From: Rosenbergiella epipactidis
Lineage (GTDB): Bacteria > Pseudomonadota > Gammaproteobacteria > Enterobacterales > Enterobacteriaceae
Direction: 5' to 3'
Length of the DNA stretch: 64,000 nucleotides
NCBI RefSeq assembly: GCF_018494055.1
Contig: NZ_JABBFQ010000006.1
Coordinates: 62,001 to 126,000, forward strand
Shown here piece by piece: positions 19,560 to 27,627 of the stretch. The translations under genes and the position numbers were made by a program. Numbering within the stretch: position 1 is the first letter of the stretch; the number at the start of each line of letters is the position of its first letter. The notes under the pieces were generated by a model. The model searched no databases. It saw only the letters and a list, made by a program, of their open reading frames with translations, and was not told the DNA's origin.

Positions 19560-20084
19560 ATGGAAAATATCGAAGTGATACTGGTGGATGAACATGACAA
19601 TCCACTGGGAAAAATGGAAAAATTAGCCGCCCACCGTCAGGGGCGTCTACATCGTGCCATCACTGTGTACATTTTTAATACCAAGCAGCAACTTATGCTG
19701 CAGCAACGGGCATTCAGTAAATACCATTGTGGTGGGCTCTGGAGTAATACCTGTTGCGGTCACCCTTTTCCGAATGAGAGTACGCCGCAGGCCGCAGAAC
19801 GACGTCTTGAGGAAGAGATGGGGTTAAAGCTACCACTCACTAAGCTGACGCAGACTTATTATAATCTACCGGTAACGGATGGTTTGGTTGAGCATGAGTT
19901 TGGGCATATTTTTACGGGGTTGACCGATCAACTTCCTGTACTCAATCCGAATGAAGCCGAAAACTATCGTTTTGCTTCACTCTCCGAGGTTCAGCAAGAG
20001 CTAATTACGTCGCCGGAACGGTTTACTCCGTGGTTTAAAACGACTTTTCCGATGCTGGCTAAGCAGTTGCAGGCGGGGGATTAA
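19560..20084 (+). CDS. idi: Isopentenyl-diphosphate delta-isomerase, type I
   Basis: Nudix-fold enzyme interconverting isopentenyl and dimethylallyl diphosphate. ATG 19560 is preferred because MENIEVILVDE aligns with the E. coli N-terminus; ATG 19539 is an in-frame alternative with AGG upstream. 174 residues. Catalytic cysteine C66 in CCGHP, glutamates E111/E113 in VEHEFGHIF, metal histidines H25 and H31, and the Nudix helix RRLEEEMGL. The central region (CGGLWSNTCCGHPFPNE, LMLQQRAFSKYH) differs clearly from the E. coli enzyme (PGVWTNSVCGHPQLGE), hinting at a different lineage. K-12 idi is elsewhere on the chromosome. Not essential where the IspH route makes both isomers. Confidence 0.93.
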   Translation: MENIEVILVDEHDNPLGKMEKLAAHRQGRLHRAITVYIFNTKQQLMLQQRAFSKYHCGGLWSNTCCGHPFPNESTPQAAERRLEEEMGLKLPLTKLTQTYYNLPVTDGLVEHEFGHIFTGLTDQLPVLNPNEAENYRFASLSEVQQELITSPERFTPWFKTTFPMLAKQLQAGD

Positions 20085-20104
20085 TCGTCCCCCAACGCGA
20101 GAGG

Positions 20105-20209
20105 CTATTTACCGATTACAATCGAATACCCCATTAGCGCCACGCCACCAATTCCCCCTAACGCCATCACTATAAAAAGCGTAATAAAAAAAATTTTTTT
20201 GATGTTCAT
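20105..20209 (-). CDS. yohO: Small membrane protein YohO (UPF0387)
   Basis: A 34-codon gene, shorter than most gene-finding cut-offs. The product has a short basic N-terminus (MNIKK), then one hydrophobic helix (FFITLFIVMALGGIGGVAL) and a short tail. It matches E. coli YohO (35 residues), where the MALGGIGGV core and following GY are identical in my recollection. In K-12 yohO is next to bglX, and here it lies just beyond idi after bglX, supporting orthology. The ribosome-binding site is weak (TTTGAG region). Single-pass inner membrane protein of unknown function. Confidence 0.85.
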   Translation of the reverse strand: MNIKKIFFITLFIVMALGGIGGVALMGYSIVIGK

Positions 20210-20354
20210 TTACAGAGTCTCAAAGATAGTTTGCGGGGATAATACTCCTAACCCGGAGATCATTAAAGCTGTGTGCCTTATCCGGTATCAATAAGATAAT
20301 ATTATGACGTCTGAAAAAGATGTTCAGGTAAAGTCGTTCCTAAAGGAGGGCCTG

Positions 20355-20879
20355 ATGATTATTACTCGTATAACATCACCCATTAATGACGACGATCTTC
20401 AGCAGTTAACGGCATTGATGCAAGAAGCGGTCAGCTTGGATGCTAGCATTGGCTATACCAACGCCACCGAGCAGGTTGATGCAATGTATCGCTTCTGGCA
20501 GCGCCAGAGTGAGGCGATTGCACACGATGAAGTCTATTTTTATTGTGCCCGAATTGACCAACATATTGTTGGGGTCATTGGTATAGAGCCCTGCGCAAAG
20601 TATAACGGAACCCATCGCGGTGAGATTTTTAAATTGATCGTCAGCCAGGCATGGCGGCGTCAAGGGATCGCGAAAAGACTGATGCAGACGGCCGTCGACA
20701 GTGCGACACAACTGGGGCTTAAACTTTTAGTGCTCGATACGCGTACAGAGGATTTCACGGTTGCCCTTTATCAATCTTTAGGCTGGAGAGTGGCGGGAGA
20801 AATTCCCTGCTATGCACAGTCGACGTTAGGCGAATACCAAGCGACCACTGTGATGTTTCGCACCCTGACTCATGATTAA
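20355..20879 (+). CDS. GNAT family N-acetyltransferase
   Basis: 174 residues starting at ATG 20355, chosen because a perfect AGGAGG (20344-20349) lies five bases upstream; the frame extends 17 codons further upstream without such support. The acetyl-CoA-binding motif A is visible as KLIVSQAWRRQGIAKRLMQTAV (about residues 96-117; R/Q-x-x-G-x-G/A pattern in RRQGIA), followed by motif B-like LGLKLLVLDTRTEDFTVALYQSLGW. Substrate cannot be predicted. No homologue recognised by name. It stands alone between yohO and dinG. Confidence 0.85.
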   Translation: MIITRITSPINDDDLQQLTALMQEAVSLDASIGYTNATEQVDAMYRFWQRQSEAIAHDEVYFYCARIDQHIVGVIGIEPCAKYNGTHRGEIFKLIVSQAWRRQGIAKRLMQTAVDSATQLGLKLLVLDTRTEDFTVALYQSLGWRVAGEIPCYAQSTLGEYQATTVMFRTLTHD

Positions 20880-20912
20880 AAAAATTCCCCACAATTACTG
20901 ACGTTGCATGGA

Positions 20913-20932
20913 TACTGTGTAAAAATACAGGC
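20913..20932 (+). promoter_or_regulatory. LexA box upstream of dinG
   Basis: TACTGTGTAAAAATACAGGC contains CTG-N10-CAG with an AT-rich core, a good match to the enterobacterial LexA consensus TACTGTATATATATACAGTA. It lies 25 bases before the dinG ATG, where the K-12 dinG SOS box also sits. The dinG-ybiB-rlmF unit should therefore be DNA-damage inducible. Confidence 0.88.
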
Positions 20933-20956
20933 TGTTTCACTCGATAATGGGTTGTT

Positions 20957-23134
20957 ATGGCACTCACTTCAGCAATAAAAGCGCAAATCAGCGATTGGTA
21001 TAAAAAACTTCAGCGAAACGTTGATGATTTTATCCCTCGGCTGGCACAGCGTCAGATGATGGCGGAAGTAGCCAAAACCTTGGCCGGTGACTCGGGCCGA
21101 CATTTAGCCATCGAAGCGCCGACCGGGGTAGGGAAAACCCTTTCTTACCTTATCCCCGGTATTGCGGTCAGTCGAGAAGAGAGTAAAACCCTCGTCGTCA
21201 GTACGGCTAATGTTGCGTTACAAGATCAAATTTACGGTAAAGATCTGCCGCTACTCAAACGCTTTATCCCCGATCTCACCTATACCACTGCCTTCGGTCG
21301 GCGACGTTATGTCTGCCCGCGTAACCTCTATTTTACGGGTGATAATAGCCAGCCGGATCTGCTTTACCTTTTGGATGACGATTCGCTCAGTAGCCAAGCG
21401 CCAGGGGCTATCTCGCCGCAGGAACAACAACAATGTGAACAGCTGCAGCAGGGGCTTGATAAGGGCAGTTGGGACGGCGTACGTGACCACTACCCAGAGA
21501 ACATTAACGATCGTTTATGGGCGCGCTTATCGACGGATAAAGCGCATTGTTTAGCTCACCATTGTCAATGGTATAAAGAGTGTCCTTTCTTTTTGGCACG
21601 GCGTGATATTGACAGTGTTGACGTGGTGATCACCAACCATGCTCTAGTGATGGCGGCCTTAGAGAGCGACTCTGTATTACCTCCCGCGAAAGATTTATTG
21701 CTGATTATGGATGAAGGACATCATCTTCCCGATGTTGCGCGCGATGCCTTAGAGATCAGCGCGGAGATTACGCCGAGCAGTTTAGGTCTCCAACTCGATC
21801 TGTTTGCAAAAACGATTGAGCAGATCTCTGCGCAATTTACGCTGAAATCTCCGCCAGCGCTGGCGAAGCCCGAACGATTGGCGGCCCACCGAGAAACGAT
21901 TGACGAGTTAGTCATGGCCTTTACACAGGCTTTATTACCTCAGGTTAAGGCTGCGCCGGAGCAGAGTTATCGATTTGTGATGGGGGAACTACCCGACGCG
22001 CTTAGGGAGCAATGTGAACAGCTGTATAAACTTTATGACGGATTACGCGCGGCAGCCGAGACGTTATTAAATTTCTTGGGCGAACAAACTGGCAAAGCAG
22101 ATATGGTGCGGATTCACCGCGGCATGCTGCAGCTCAATCGTTTTTTCGGCCATTTTGAAGCGCAGTCAAAATTATGGCGCCTAGCGGCATTGCGACAACT
22201 GTCTGGGGCGCCAGTGTCGAAATGGGCAAGCTTAGAGACAGCGGAGGATAAACTGCAACTATGGTTACATTGTGCGGGCATCCGTGTCAGTACGCAGCTT
22301 GAAAATATCCTTTGGTCAAAGGTCCCGCACACTATTTTAACCTCGGCTACTCTGCGCAGCCTCAACACTTTCAATCGCTTTCAGGAACTCTCTGGGTTAA
22401 GCGAAAAAGCCACTGACCGCTTTGTCTGCCTAGAGAGTCCTTTCAATCATGCGCAGCAGGGTAAGTTGATCATCCCGCAGATGCAGTATGAGCCTGATTT
22501 CCAACACGAAGCATTACACCTTACTGAAATGGCAGGGATTTTCCGCCAGACGCTGGTGGAATCGAATCATAAAGGGATTTTAGTCCTCTTTTCCAGCATG
22601 CGTGCATTGCAGCAATTCGTCACCTTGATGAGCGATAAACGCTTAGCGATGTTAGTTCAAGGTGACCAACCGCGCACGCGATTGATCGCACTGCATCGTG
22701 AGCGAGTGCTAGCAGGGCAACAAAGTATTCTGATTGGTTTGCAATCTTTTGCGGAAGGACTGGACTTAAAAGGGGATTTACTGACGGCGGTTCACATTCA
22801 CAAAATTGCGTTTGCTCCCATTGATAGTCCAGTGATCGTAACAGAAGGTGAGTGGCTTAAGAGTAAGCAACGCTATCCTTTCGAAAGTCAGAGTTTACCC
22901 ACGGCTTCATTCACGTTAATCCAGCAAGTCGGCAGATTAATACGCAGCCATCATTGCCACGGTGAAATTATTATTTATGATCGTCGGCTGATAACACGTC
23001 AATATGGAAGCCGACTCTTGGCCTCGCTGCCGGTCTTTCCAATTGAACAGCCAAAATTTGCGCCGAATGATGCTAGCGTAGTACCTTCAGCGTTAAAGCA
23101 GAAAACAGCCCGTCGTCGTACATCGCGTAAGTAG
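20957..23134 (+). CDS. dinG: ATP-dependent DNA helicase DinG
   Basis: XPD-like superfamily 2 5'-3' helicase that removes R-loops and helps resolve replication-transcription conflicts. 725 residues against 716 in E. coli. Walker A APTGVGKT (about residues 55-62), the iron-sulfur cluster region with cysteines in YVCPRN, CLAHHC and ECPFF (about residues 117-212), the DEGHH box (LLIMDEGHHLPD), SATLRSL and the C-terminal QQVGRLIRS motif VI are all present. The ATG at 20957 sits just after the LexA box. ybiB begins eight bases after the stop, as part of the same unit. Confidence 0.97.
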   Translation: MALTSAIKAQISDWYKKLQRNVDDFIPRLAQRQMMAEVAKTLAGDSGRHLAIEAPTGVGKTLSYLIPGIAVSREESKTLVVSTANVALQDQIYGKDLPLLKRFIPDLTYTTAFGRRRYVCPRNLYFTGDNSQPDLLYLLDDDSLSSQAPGAISPQEQQQCEQLQQGLDKGSWDGVRDHYPENINDRLWARLSTDKAHCLAHHCQWYKECPFFLARRDIDSVDVVITNHALVMAALESDSVLPPAKDLLLIMDEGHHLPDVARDALEISAEITPSSLGLQLDLFAKTIEQISAQFTLKSPPALAKPERLAAHRETIDELVMAFTQALLPQVKAAPEQSYRFVMGELPDALREQCEQLYKLYDGLRAAAETLLNFLGEQTGKADMVRIHRGMLQLNRFFGHFEAQSKLWRLAALRQLSGAPVSKWASLETAEDKLQLWLHCAGIRVSTQLENILWSKVPHTILTSATLRSLNTFNRFQELSGLSEKATDRFVCLESPFNHAQQGKLIIPQMQYEPDFQHEALHLTEMAGIFRQTLVESNHKGILVLFSSMRALQQFVTLMSDKRLAMLVQGDQPRTRLIALHRERVLAGQQSILIGLQSFAEGLDLKGDLLTAVHIHKIAFAPIDSPVIVTEGEWLKSKQRYPFESQSLPTASFTLIQQVGRLIRSHHCHGEIIIYDRRLITRQYGSRLLASLPVFPIEQPKFAPNDASVVPSALKQKTARRRTSRK

Positions 23135-23141
23135 AGAACTC

Positions 23142-24101
23142 ATGGATATTAAACAAGTAATTAAAGAGATTGGTCGTGGCAAACTGCATGCTCGCCATCT
23201 TGACGAAGAGACTGCGGCGGCGCTTTATGGCGCGATATTAAGGGATGAGGTTGATGATCTCTCTCTCGGGGCGATCTTAATCGCTTTACGGATTAAAGGA
23301 GAGGGAGAAGAAGAATTACTGGGTTTCTACCGGGGACTGGAGGCGTTTTTACCACAATGGCCAGCCTTGCCGAATACTTTAATCATCCCGAGCTATAATG
23401 GCGCTCGCCGCCAAGCGAATATGACACCCCTTTTAGCGTTGTTACTGCATAAGTGTGGGGTGAATGTCTTTCTACACGGTGTCCATAATGACCCGACGCG
23501 TATTACTAGCGCAGCGATCCTTGCGGCAATGGGTATCAACCCGGCAGGTGATATTGCTGAAAGTCATCAACAGCTTTTAAAGACGGGTTTCTCGTTTATG
23601 ACAATCGATACGCTATGCCGCCCTTTAGCGAAGCAGCTCGACTTAAGGTGGCATCTCGGTCTGCGTAATAGCGCTCATACCTTAGCGAAACTTATTTCAC
23701 CCTTTGTTGCACAGGCGGGAGTGCGGCTGACTAGCGTGTCACATCCTGAATATCTACCCAAAGTGACGCAATTCTTCCGTGATATTCAGGCTAAGGCACT
23801 GGTCTCTAACGGGTGTGAGGGCGAAGTCTATCTTAATCCGCAACGACCTTCGGCAATGCACTATGTCGATACTGATACGAACGAAACCTTAGAAATCCTA
23901 GCGCGTGGTGTGCCTGCACAAACGCCGTTGGCTGCGAACAAAGAGATTGCGACCACAATTGCGTGGATGCAGGCCGTGTTAGATAAACATATCGCGATTC
24001 CACTGCCACTTCGCGAGCAGATGATCAGCTGCTTAGTCGTTTGCGGACGTTTTGGTTTACAGCGCGATGCGGATTTATGGCTTACGGAGCAAGGTTACTG
24101 A
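23142..24101 (+). CDS. ybiB: YbiB, TrpD2-like nucleic acid-binding protein
   Basis: 319 residues, essentially the E. coli YbiB length (320). Belongs to the glycosyltransferase family 3 / anthranilate phosphoribosyltransferase-like fold, but the E. coli protein (TrpD2 subfamily) lacks TrpD activity and binds single- and double-stranded nucleic acids; it is LexA-regulated with dinG. Here IPSYNGARRQANMTPLLALLLHKCGVNVFLHGV (about residues 83-115) corresponds to the TrpD ribose-phosphate loop, with altered residues. The stop overlaps the rlmF start by one base (TGATG). Confidence 0.93.
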   Translation: MDIKQVIKEIGRGKLHARHLDEETAAALYGAILRDEVDDLSLGAILIALRIKGEGEEELLGFYRGLEAFLPQWPALPNTLIIPSYNGARRQANMTPLLALLLHKCGVNVFLHGVHNDPTRITSAAILAAMGINPAGDIAESHQQLLKTGFSFMTIDTLCRPLAKQLDLRWHLGLRNSAHTLAKLISPFVAQAGVRLTSVSHPEYLPKVTQFFRDIQAKALVSNGCEGEVYLNPQRPSAMHYVDTDTNETLEILARGVPAQTPLAANKEIATTIAWMQAVLDKHIAIPLPLREQMISCLVVCGRFGLQRDADLWLTEQGY

Positions 24102-25000
24102 TGCACCCTAGAAATCGTTATCAAGGCCATTATGATTTAACAGCACTCTTTAGGTTGGAACCTAGCCTCAAAACCTGGTCGACTCTGACGCCCACCGGTA
24201 AAGAGAGCCTAAACTTCGGCGAGCCTGAAGCCGTTAAGCTGTTAAATAAAGCGCTGTTAAAACATTGGTATCAAGTAGAGTGGATGTTACCCGATGATCA
24301 CCTATGCCCACCCATACCGGGTCGAGCCGATTATATCCACCACTTAGCGGATTGTTTGGCCGACGACTTGCCAACCCCATATGGTCCCGATATTTCTGTT
24401 TTGGATATTGGTTGTGGCGCGAACTGTATTTATCCGTTAATCGGCAGCGCCGAATACGGTTGGCGATTTACGGGCAGTGATTGTCAGCCTGAGTCGATTC
24501 GCGCGGCACAGCAATTGTTAGCCATGAATACCGGGTTGACGCGAGCGATTCGCTTAAGAAGGCAAAGAGACTCACGAAAAATTTTCGACGGTATTATACA
24601 GCCGAATGAGTTTTATCATGCGACCTTATGTAACCCTCCGTTCCATACATCGGCGCAGGCCGCGGCACAAGGTACAGCGAGGAAAAACAATCACTTAGGC
24701 CTGGCGACTGAGCAGCTCAATTTTGCCGGACGTTACCATGAACTATGGTGTCCGGGCGGAGAGATTGGCTTTATAAGCCAGATGATCGACGAAAGCGTAA
24801 TTTATAAAAACCAAGTATTGTGGTTTACGACCTTGGTCGCCAAGCAGCAAAGTTTAGGTACGTTAAGAAAAATATTAAGGCAAAAGTCTGTGCCAGTGGT
24901 TAAAGAAATAGAGATGGGGCAGGGGAATAAAAAGAGTCGACTGTTGGTGTGGAGTTTTCATACTAAGCGAGAAAGAAAAGCATTGATGAAGCCAGCCTAA
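24101..25000 (+). CDS. rlmF: 23S rRNA (adenine(1618)-N6)-methyltransferase RlmF
   Basis: Methylates A1618 of 23S rRNA. ATG 24101 gives 299 residues and the N-terminus MHPRNRYQGHYDL, aligning with LHPRNRHHSRYDL of E. coli; a longer frame upstream lies inside ybiB. SAM-binding motif I is VLDIGCGANCIYPLIG (about residues 100-115), and the amino-methyltransferase motif IV is CNPPFH. The ribosome-binding site is AAGG within the ybiB 3' end and the TGATG overlap implies coupling. In K-12 rlmF is a separate gene, so its place behind dinG-ybiB puts it in an SOS unit here. A hairpin overlaps its stop codon. Confidence 0.95.
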   Translation: MHPRNRYQGHYDLTALFRLEPSLKTWSTLTPTGKESLNFGEPEAVKLLNKALLKHWYQVEWMLPDDHLCPPIPGRADYIHHLADCLADDLPTPYGPDISVLDIGCGANCIYPLIGSAEYGWRFTGSDCQPESIRAAQQLLAMNTGLTRAIRLRRQRDSRKIFDGIIQPNEFYHATLCNPPFHTSAQAAAQGTARKNNHLGLATEQLNFAGRYHELWCPGGEIGFISQMIDESVIYKNQVLWFTTLVAKQQSLGTLRKILRQKSVPVVKEIEMGQGNKKSRLLVWSFHTKRERKALMKPA

Positions 25001-25009
25001 GCTGGCTTC
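24988..25009. terminator. Hairpin overlapping the rlmF stop codon (rlmF/dps convergent end)
   Basis: GAAGCCAGC (24988-24996), loop CTAA, GCTGGCTTC (25001-25009). The loop contains part of the rlmF stop codon TAA (24998-25000). A second perfect palindrome CGAGTAATTACTCG (25011-25024) spans the dps stop. No U-tract is present; probably a shared 3' end structure for both convergent transcripts. Confidence 0.55.
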
Positions 25010-25017
25010 GCGAGTAA

Positions 25018-25521
25018 TTACTCGATATTTGCTTCGATAAACCATAAGAACTTATCTAGGTCGCGAGAGGCTGCGGTGAAGATATCGGCAGTATCTTCAT
25101 CGTTAACATCGCTGATCGCCTTACGTACATCGTTAGCGACCAACGCATAGCGCTCTGCTAAAGCAACTAAGTGATCTTGAACATTGTGGATGTTCAATGG
25201 GTAGCTTTTTAATGGTGTTTTGTCATTGACCACTTGGGTGGTACCCAGTGCGACGCCACCTAACTGTACGGCACGTTCGGCCACATTGTCCTGGTGCTCA
25301 GTGATAGCAGTGCGGAATCCATCAAGCATCTCATGAACAGCCATAAAGTTAGCACCGCGCATATTCCAGTGCGCTTGCTTAGTGATCAGTGAAAGATCAA
25401 TCAGTTCAACCACGATTTTGTTTAATACTTGAATCGTTGCGGCTTTATCTTCATCCGACACGTCATTGCGGGTGTAAAGCAGTTCAGTATTATTTTTTTT
25501 AACAAGTTTTGCAGTACTCAT
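25018..25521 (-). CDS. dps: DNA protection during starvation protein Dps
   Basis: Ferritin-like dodecamer that oxidises iron with hydrogen peroxide and condenses DNA in stationary phase. 167 residues, the E. coli length. The N-terminus is lysine-bearing ([11 protein letters not shown]), as needed for DNA binding. Ferroxidase-site signature [19 protein letters not shown] (about residues 51-69) and [17 protein letters not shown] (about 78-94) are intact. The upstream promoter has a CTATACT -10 element suited to sigmaS. In K-12 it follows glnHPQ; these are absent here. Confidence 0.97.
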   Translation of the reverse strand: MSTAKLVKKNNTELLYTRNDVSDEDKAATIQVLNKIVVELIDLSLITKQAHWNMRGANFMAVHEMLDGFRTAITEHQDNVAERAVQLGGVALGTTQVVNDKTPLKSYPLNIHNVQDHLVALAERYALVANDVRKAISDVNDEDTADIFTAASRDLDKFLWFIEANIE

Positions 25522-25566
25522 GAAAAATTCCTTCTTGTTATGAACCTATTGAAATCAACTGAAACT

Positions 25567-25573
25567 AGTATAG
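25567..25573 (-). promoter_or_regulatory. Candidate dps -10 element (sigmaS type)
   Basis: On the minus strand the sequence CTATACT occurs 46-52 bases upstream of the dps ATG, matching the sigmaS-preferred extended -10 (CTAYACT). No matching -35 is obvious, which is common for sigmaS promoters. Placement and context agree with the known stationary-phase control of dps. Confidence 0.5.
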
Positions 25574-25636
25574 CAGTGCATTGAAAAACTGCAGCAAGGT
25601 CTAGCCTATCAGTGAGATAGACTGAATAATTTAACC

Positions 25637-26548
25637 CTAATGAGAATGATTTTTCTTTTTAATCTTAATGCGTTTGATACGACCAGCCTTAGGTTTCATG
25701 GTCAACGCTGACCCTGCCGAAGCCAATACTATTGCCAATAGCCCGACAAGTTGGGTAAGGGTTAAGTGTTCATTGAGAAATAAAAATCCTGAGAAGGCAG
25801 CAACAGCCGGTTCCATACTCATTAGCGTGCCAAATACTCTGGCAGGTAAACGCGTTAATGCCATCATTTCCAAGGAATAAGGTATCGCATTTGAAAGTAA
25901 CGCAACCAATAGCCCGACAGGAATAATGGACCAATGCCAAATACCGGGTTCTGCCATGATGAGTCCGGTGGGTACAAAGACCAACGAGGCGATGAGTGAT
26001 CCCACCGCTACCGTTGCCGCACCATGTTCCGCCCCGGCTTTTTGACCAAATATAATGTAGATAGCCCAACAGGCACCTGCCGCCAAAGCAAAAAACGCCC
26101 CGAGCGGATCAATATTATTCGCGCCACCGTGGACCGGTAGTAACATCCACAGACCGCTGACGGCGATAATGATCCATAAAAAATCGGTGAGTTTGCGAGA
26201 ATTAGCGAGTGCAAGCGTTAGCGGCCCAACAAATTCCAACGCGACGCCGATTCCTAACGGGATAGTCCGCAAGGCCATATAAAAGAGGAAATTCATCCCA
26301 CCTAAGGCAAGGCCATAGAAAATTAATGGCCGACGTTGTTCGGGGGAAAACGTTAATCGCCAAGGTTTAAACATCCCCCACAACATTATCGTAGAAAGAC
26401 CTAAACGTAACGCCGCAACACCTGGGGCACCCACTTCAGAGAATAATGACTTAGCCAAAGAGGCTGCACCTTGTAAGGTAAACATGGCAATGAGCAACAG
26501 GCCGATTGGGTAAAATACCGATGCAGCACCTTTTTGCAGAGTGGTCAT
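25637..26548 (-). CDS. rhtA: Threonine/homoserine exporter RhtA (EamA family)
   Basis: 303 residues with ten hydrophobic segments in two EamA repeats. It aligns with E. coli RhtA (295): LQGAASLAKSLFSEVGAPGVAALRLGLSTI near the N-terminus, LEFVGPLTLALANSRK, GACWAIYIIFGQKAGAEHGAATVAVGSLIA and PYSLEMMALTRLPARVFGTLMSMEPA. Exports threonine and homoserine across the inner membrane. The C-terminal tail is strongly basic (KRIKIKKKNHSH). Located between dps and ompX as in K-12. Confidence 0.94.
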   Translation of the reverse strand: MTTLQKGAASVFYPIGLLLIAMFTLQGAASLAKSLFSEVGAPGVAALRLGLSTIMLWGMFKPWRLTFSPEQRRPLIFYGLALGGMNFLFYMALRTIPLGIGVALEFVGPLTLALANSRKLTDFLWIIIAVSGLWMLLPVHGGANNIDPLGAFFALAAGACWAIYIIFGQKAGAEHGAATVAVGSLIASLVFVPTGLIMAEPGIWHWSIIPVGLLVALLSNAIPYSLEMMALTRLPARVFGTLMSMEPAVAAFSGFLFLNEHLTLTQLVGLLAIVLASAGSALTMKPKAGRIKRIKIKKKNHSH

Positions 26549-26834
26549 AGCGAGCTCAAATCTGGTGAATGGTAGGGTAGAATTGTATTGAAACGTGAAA
26601 AAATAGCTATAGAGATTCAGAATATGCTTAAAGATTTGTTATTTTACAAAAAAAATAAGGTGCTTTTTTTGAACAATTAAGTCATGTTTATCAGTAAGAT
26701 AAGTGATAATGTACACGTTATGTTACATGTTGCTCGGGGTTGGACAACAAAATTCGAGCAGAGTTTCTTACTTTTTTTTGTTATATTTCATCTGTTGTCA
26801 GTAAAAATAAAAGTAATTTCACATTGAGGTTATT

Positions 26835-27362
26835 ATGAAAAAAATTGCATGTCTTTCAGCTTTAGCTTGTTTACTCGCCGTTTCTGCAGGTTCTGCAATG
26901 GCTAAAAGCACCGTTACTGGTGGTTACGCACAAAGCGATTACCAAGGTGTTTTAAACAAAGCTAACGGTTTCAACTTAAAATACCGTTACGAAGATGAGT
27001 CTAACCCATTAGGTTGGATCGCATCTTTCACTTACACTGAGAAAGATTCCAACAAAAACGTTAATGACTACCGTAAAGGTCAGTACTACGGCATCACTGC
27101 AGGTCCTGCTTACCGTCTGAATGACTGGGCGAGCATCTACGGTGTTGTAGGTATCGGTATCGGTCGCGTTCAAAACAACGCTGAAGGTCACGGTGCTGCA
27201 GGTTACAACAGCAAAAGCAACAGCGATGTCGGCGTAGCTTACGGTGCTGGTCTGCAATTCAACCCGTGGGAAAACGTTGCACTTGACGTTGGTTACGAGC
27301 AAAGCCGTATCCGTAACGTGGACGTTGGTACTTGGATCGCTGGTGTTGGTTACAGCTTCTAA
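26835..27362 (+). CDS. ompX: Outer membrane protein OmpX
   Basis: Small eight-stranded beta-barrel. 175 residues with a signal peptide ending about residue 23 (SAGSAMA). The barrel begins STVTGGYAQSDYQG and ends with the aromatic C-terminal strand WIAGVGYSF required for Bam recognition. Codon use is strongly biased towards preferred codons, as expected for a highly expressed gene. GAGG precedes the ATG, and a strong terminator follows. Family roles include adhesion and membrane stress; it is a common target of small RNAs. Confidence 0.96.
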   Translation: MKKIACLSALACLLAVSAGSAMAKSTVTGGYAQSDYQGVLNKANGFNLKYRYEDESNPLGWIASFTYTEKDSNKNVNDYRKGQYYGITAGPAYRLNDWASIYGVVGIGIGRVQNNAEGHGAAGYNSKSNSDVGVAYGAGLQFNPWENVALDVGYEQSRIRNVDVGTWIAGVGYSF

Positions 27363-27374
27363 TTGTACAGTTCC

Positions 27375-27406
27375 AAAAAAACGACCCTTTTGGGTCGTTT
27401 TTTTTT
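27375..27406. terminator. Bidirectional terminator shared by ompX and mntS
   Basis: ACGACCC (27381-27387), loop TTTT, GGGTCGT (27392-27398). Runs of A before the stem and T after it allow termination in both directions: ompX on the plus strand and the small mntS-like gene on the minus strand, whose stop codon is at 27405-27407. Confidence 0.9.
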
Positions 27407-27551
27407 ACCTATAGAAAATGCGTAGTAGGCGTTTTAAGAGGTAAAGGCGTAATTGAAAAGGAGAGAGTGTCGCGTAGCCGTACCAAGACGACTGGACAGG
27501 CGAGGGTTGAGCACGACTCGATGTCTGAGGGTGTTCTTGGTTACAACGCAT
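27405..27551 (-). CDS. mntS: MntS-like small manganese-response protein (48 residues)
   Basis: A previously easily missed small gene divergent from mntR. ATG at 27551 is preceded by a near-perfect ribosome-binding site (GAGGAGGT on the minus strand at 27558-27565, six bases from the start). The 48-residue product has a polar N-terminus and a basic hydrophobic C-terminus. SPFQLRLYLLKRLL resembles SPFKVRLMLLSMLC of E. coli MntS (42 residues), whose gene sits in the same place. MntS is known to be MntR-repressed and to raise intracellular manganese by interfering with export. MntR-type palindromes overlap its promoter. Identity rests on context, a short motif and translation signals, so it is likely but not certain. 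Confidence 0.75.
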   Translation of the reverse strand: MRCNQEHPQTSSRAQPSPVQSSWYGYATLSPFQLRLYLLKRLLRIFYR

Positions 27552-27597
27552 AGCTCGACCTCCTCAACAATGATGACAGAATAGTCAACGTTAATAA

Positions 27598-27627
27598 TTT
27601 ATAGCACAGGCTATATTGTTTAGCCAA
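27598..27627 (-). promoter_or_regulatory. Candidate mntS promoter
   Basis: On the minus strand: -35 TTGGCT (27622-27627), 18-bp spacer, -10 TATAAA (27598-27603). This would start transcription about 40 bases before the mntS ATG. Both MntR-like palindromes overlap it, one at the -35 and the other at the spacer and -10. Confidence 0.55.
27600..27615. promoter_or_regulatory. MntR-type operator 1
   Basis: TATAGCACAGGCTATA is a perfect inverted repeat with the ATAGC-N4-GCTAT core of the enterobacterial MntR box (consensus close to AAACATAGC-N4-GCTATGTTT). It covers the -10 and spacer of the divergent mntS promoter. Manganese-bound MntR would block mntS. Confidence 0.75.

Noticed and set aside
27332-27553. 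73-codon plus-strand frame after ompX
   Set aside because: It begins inside ompX, runs through the terminator and has no ribosome-binding site. The opposite strand holds the better supported mntS-like gene.
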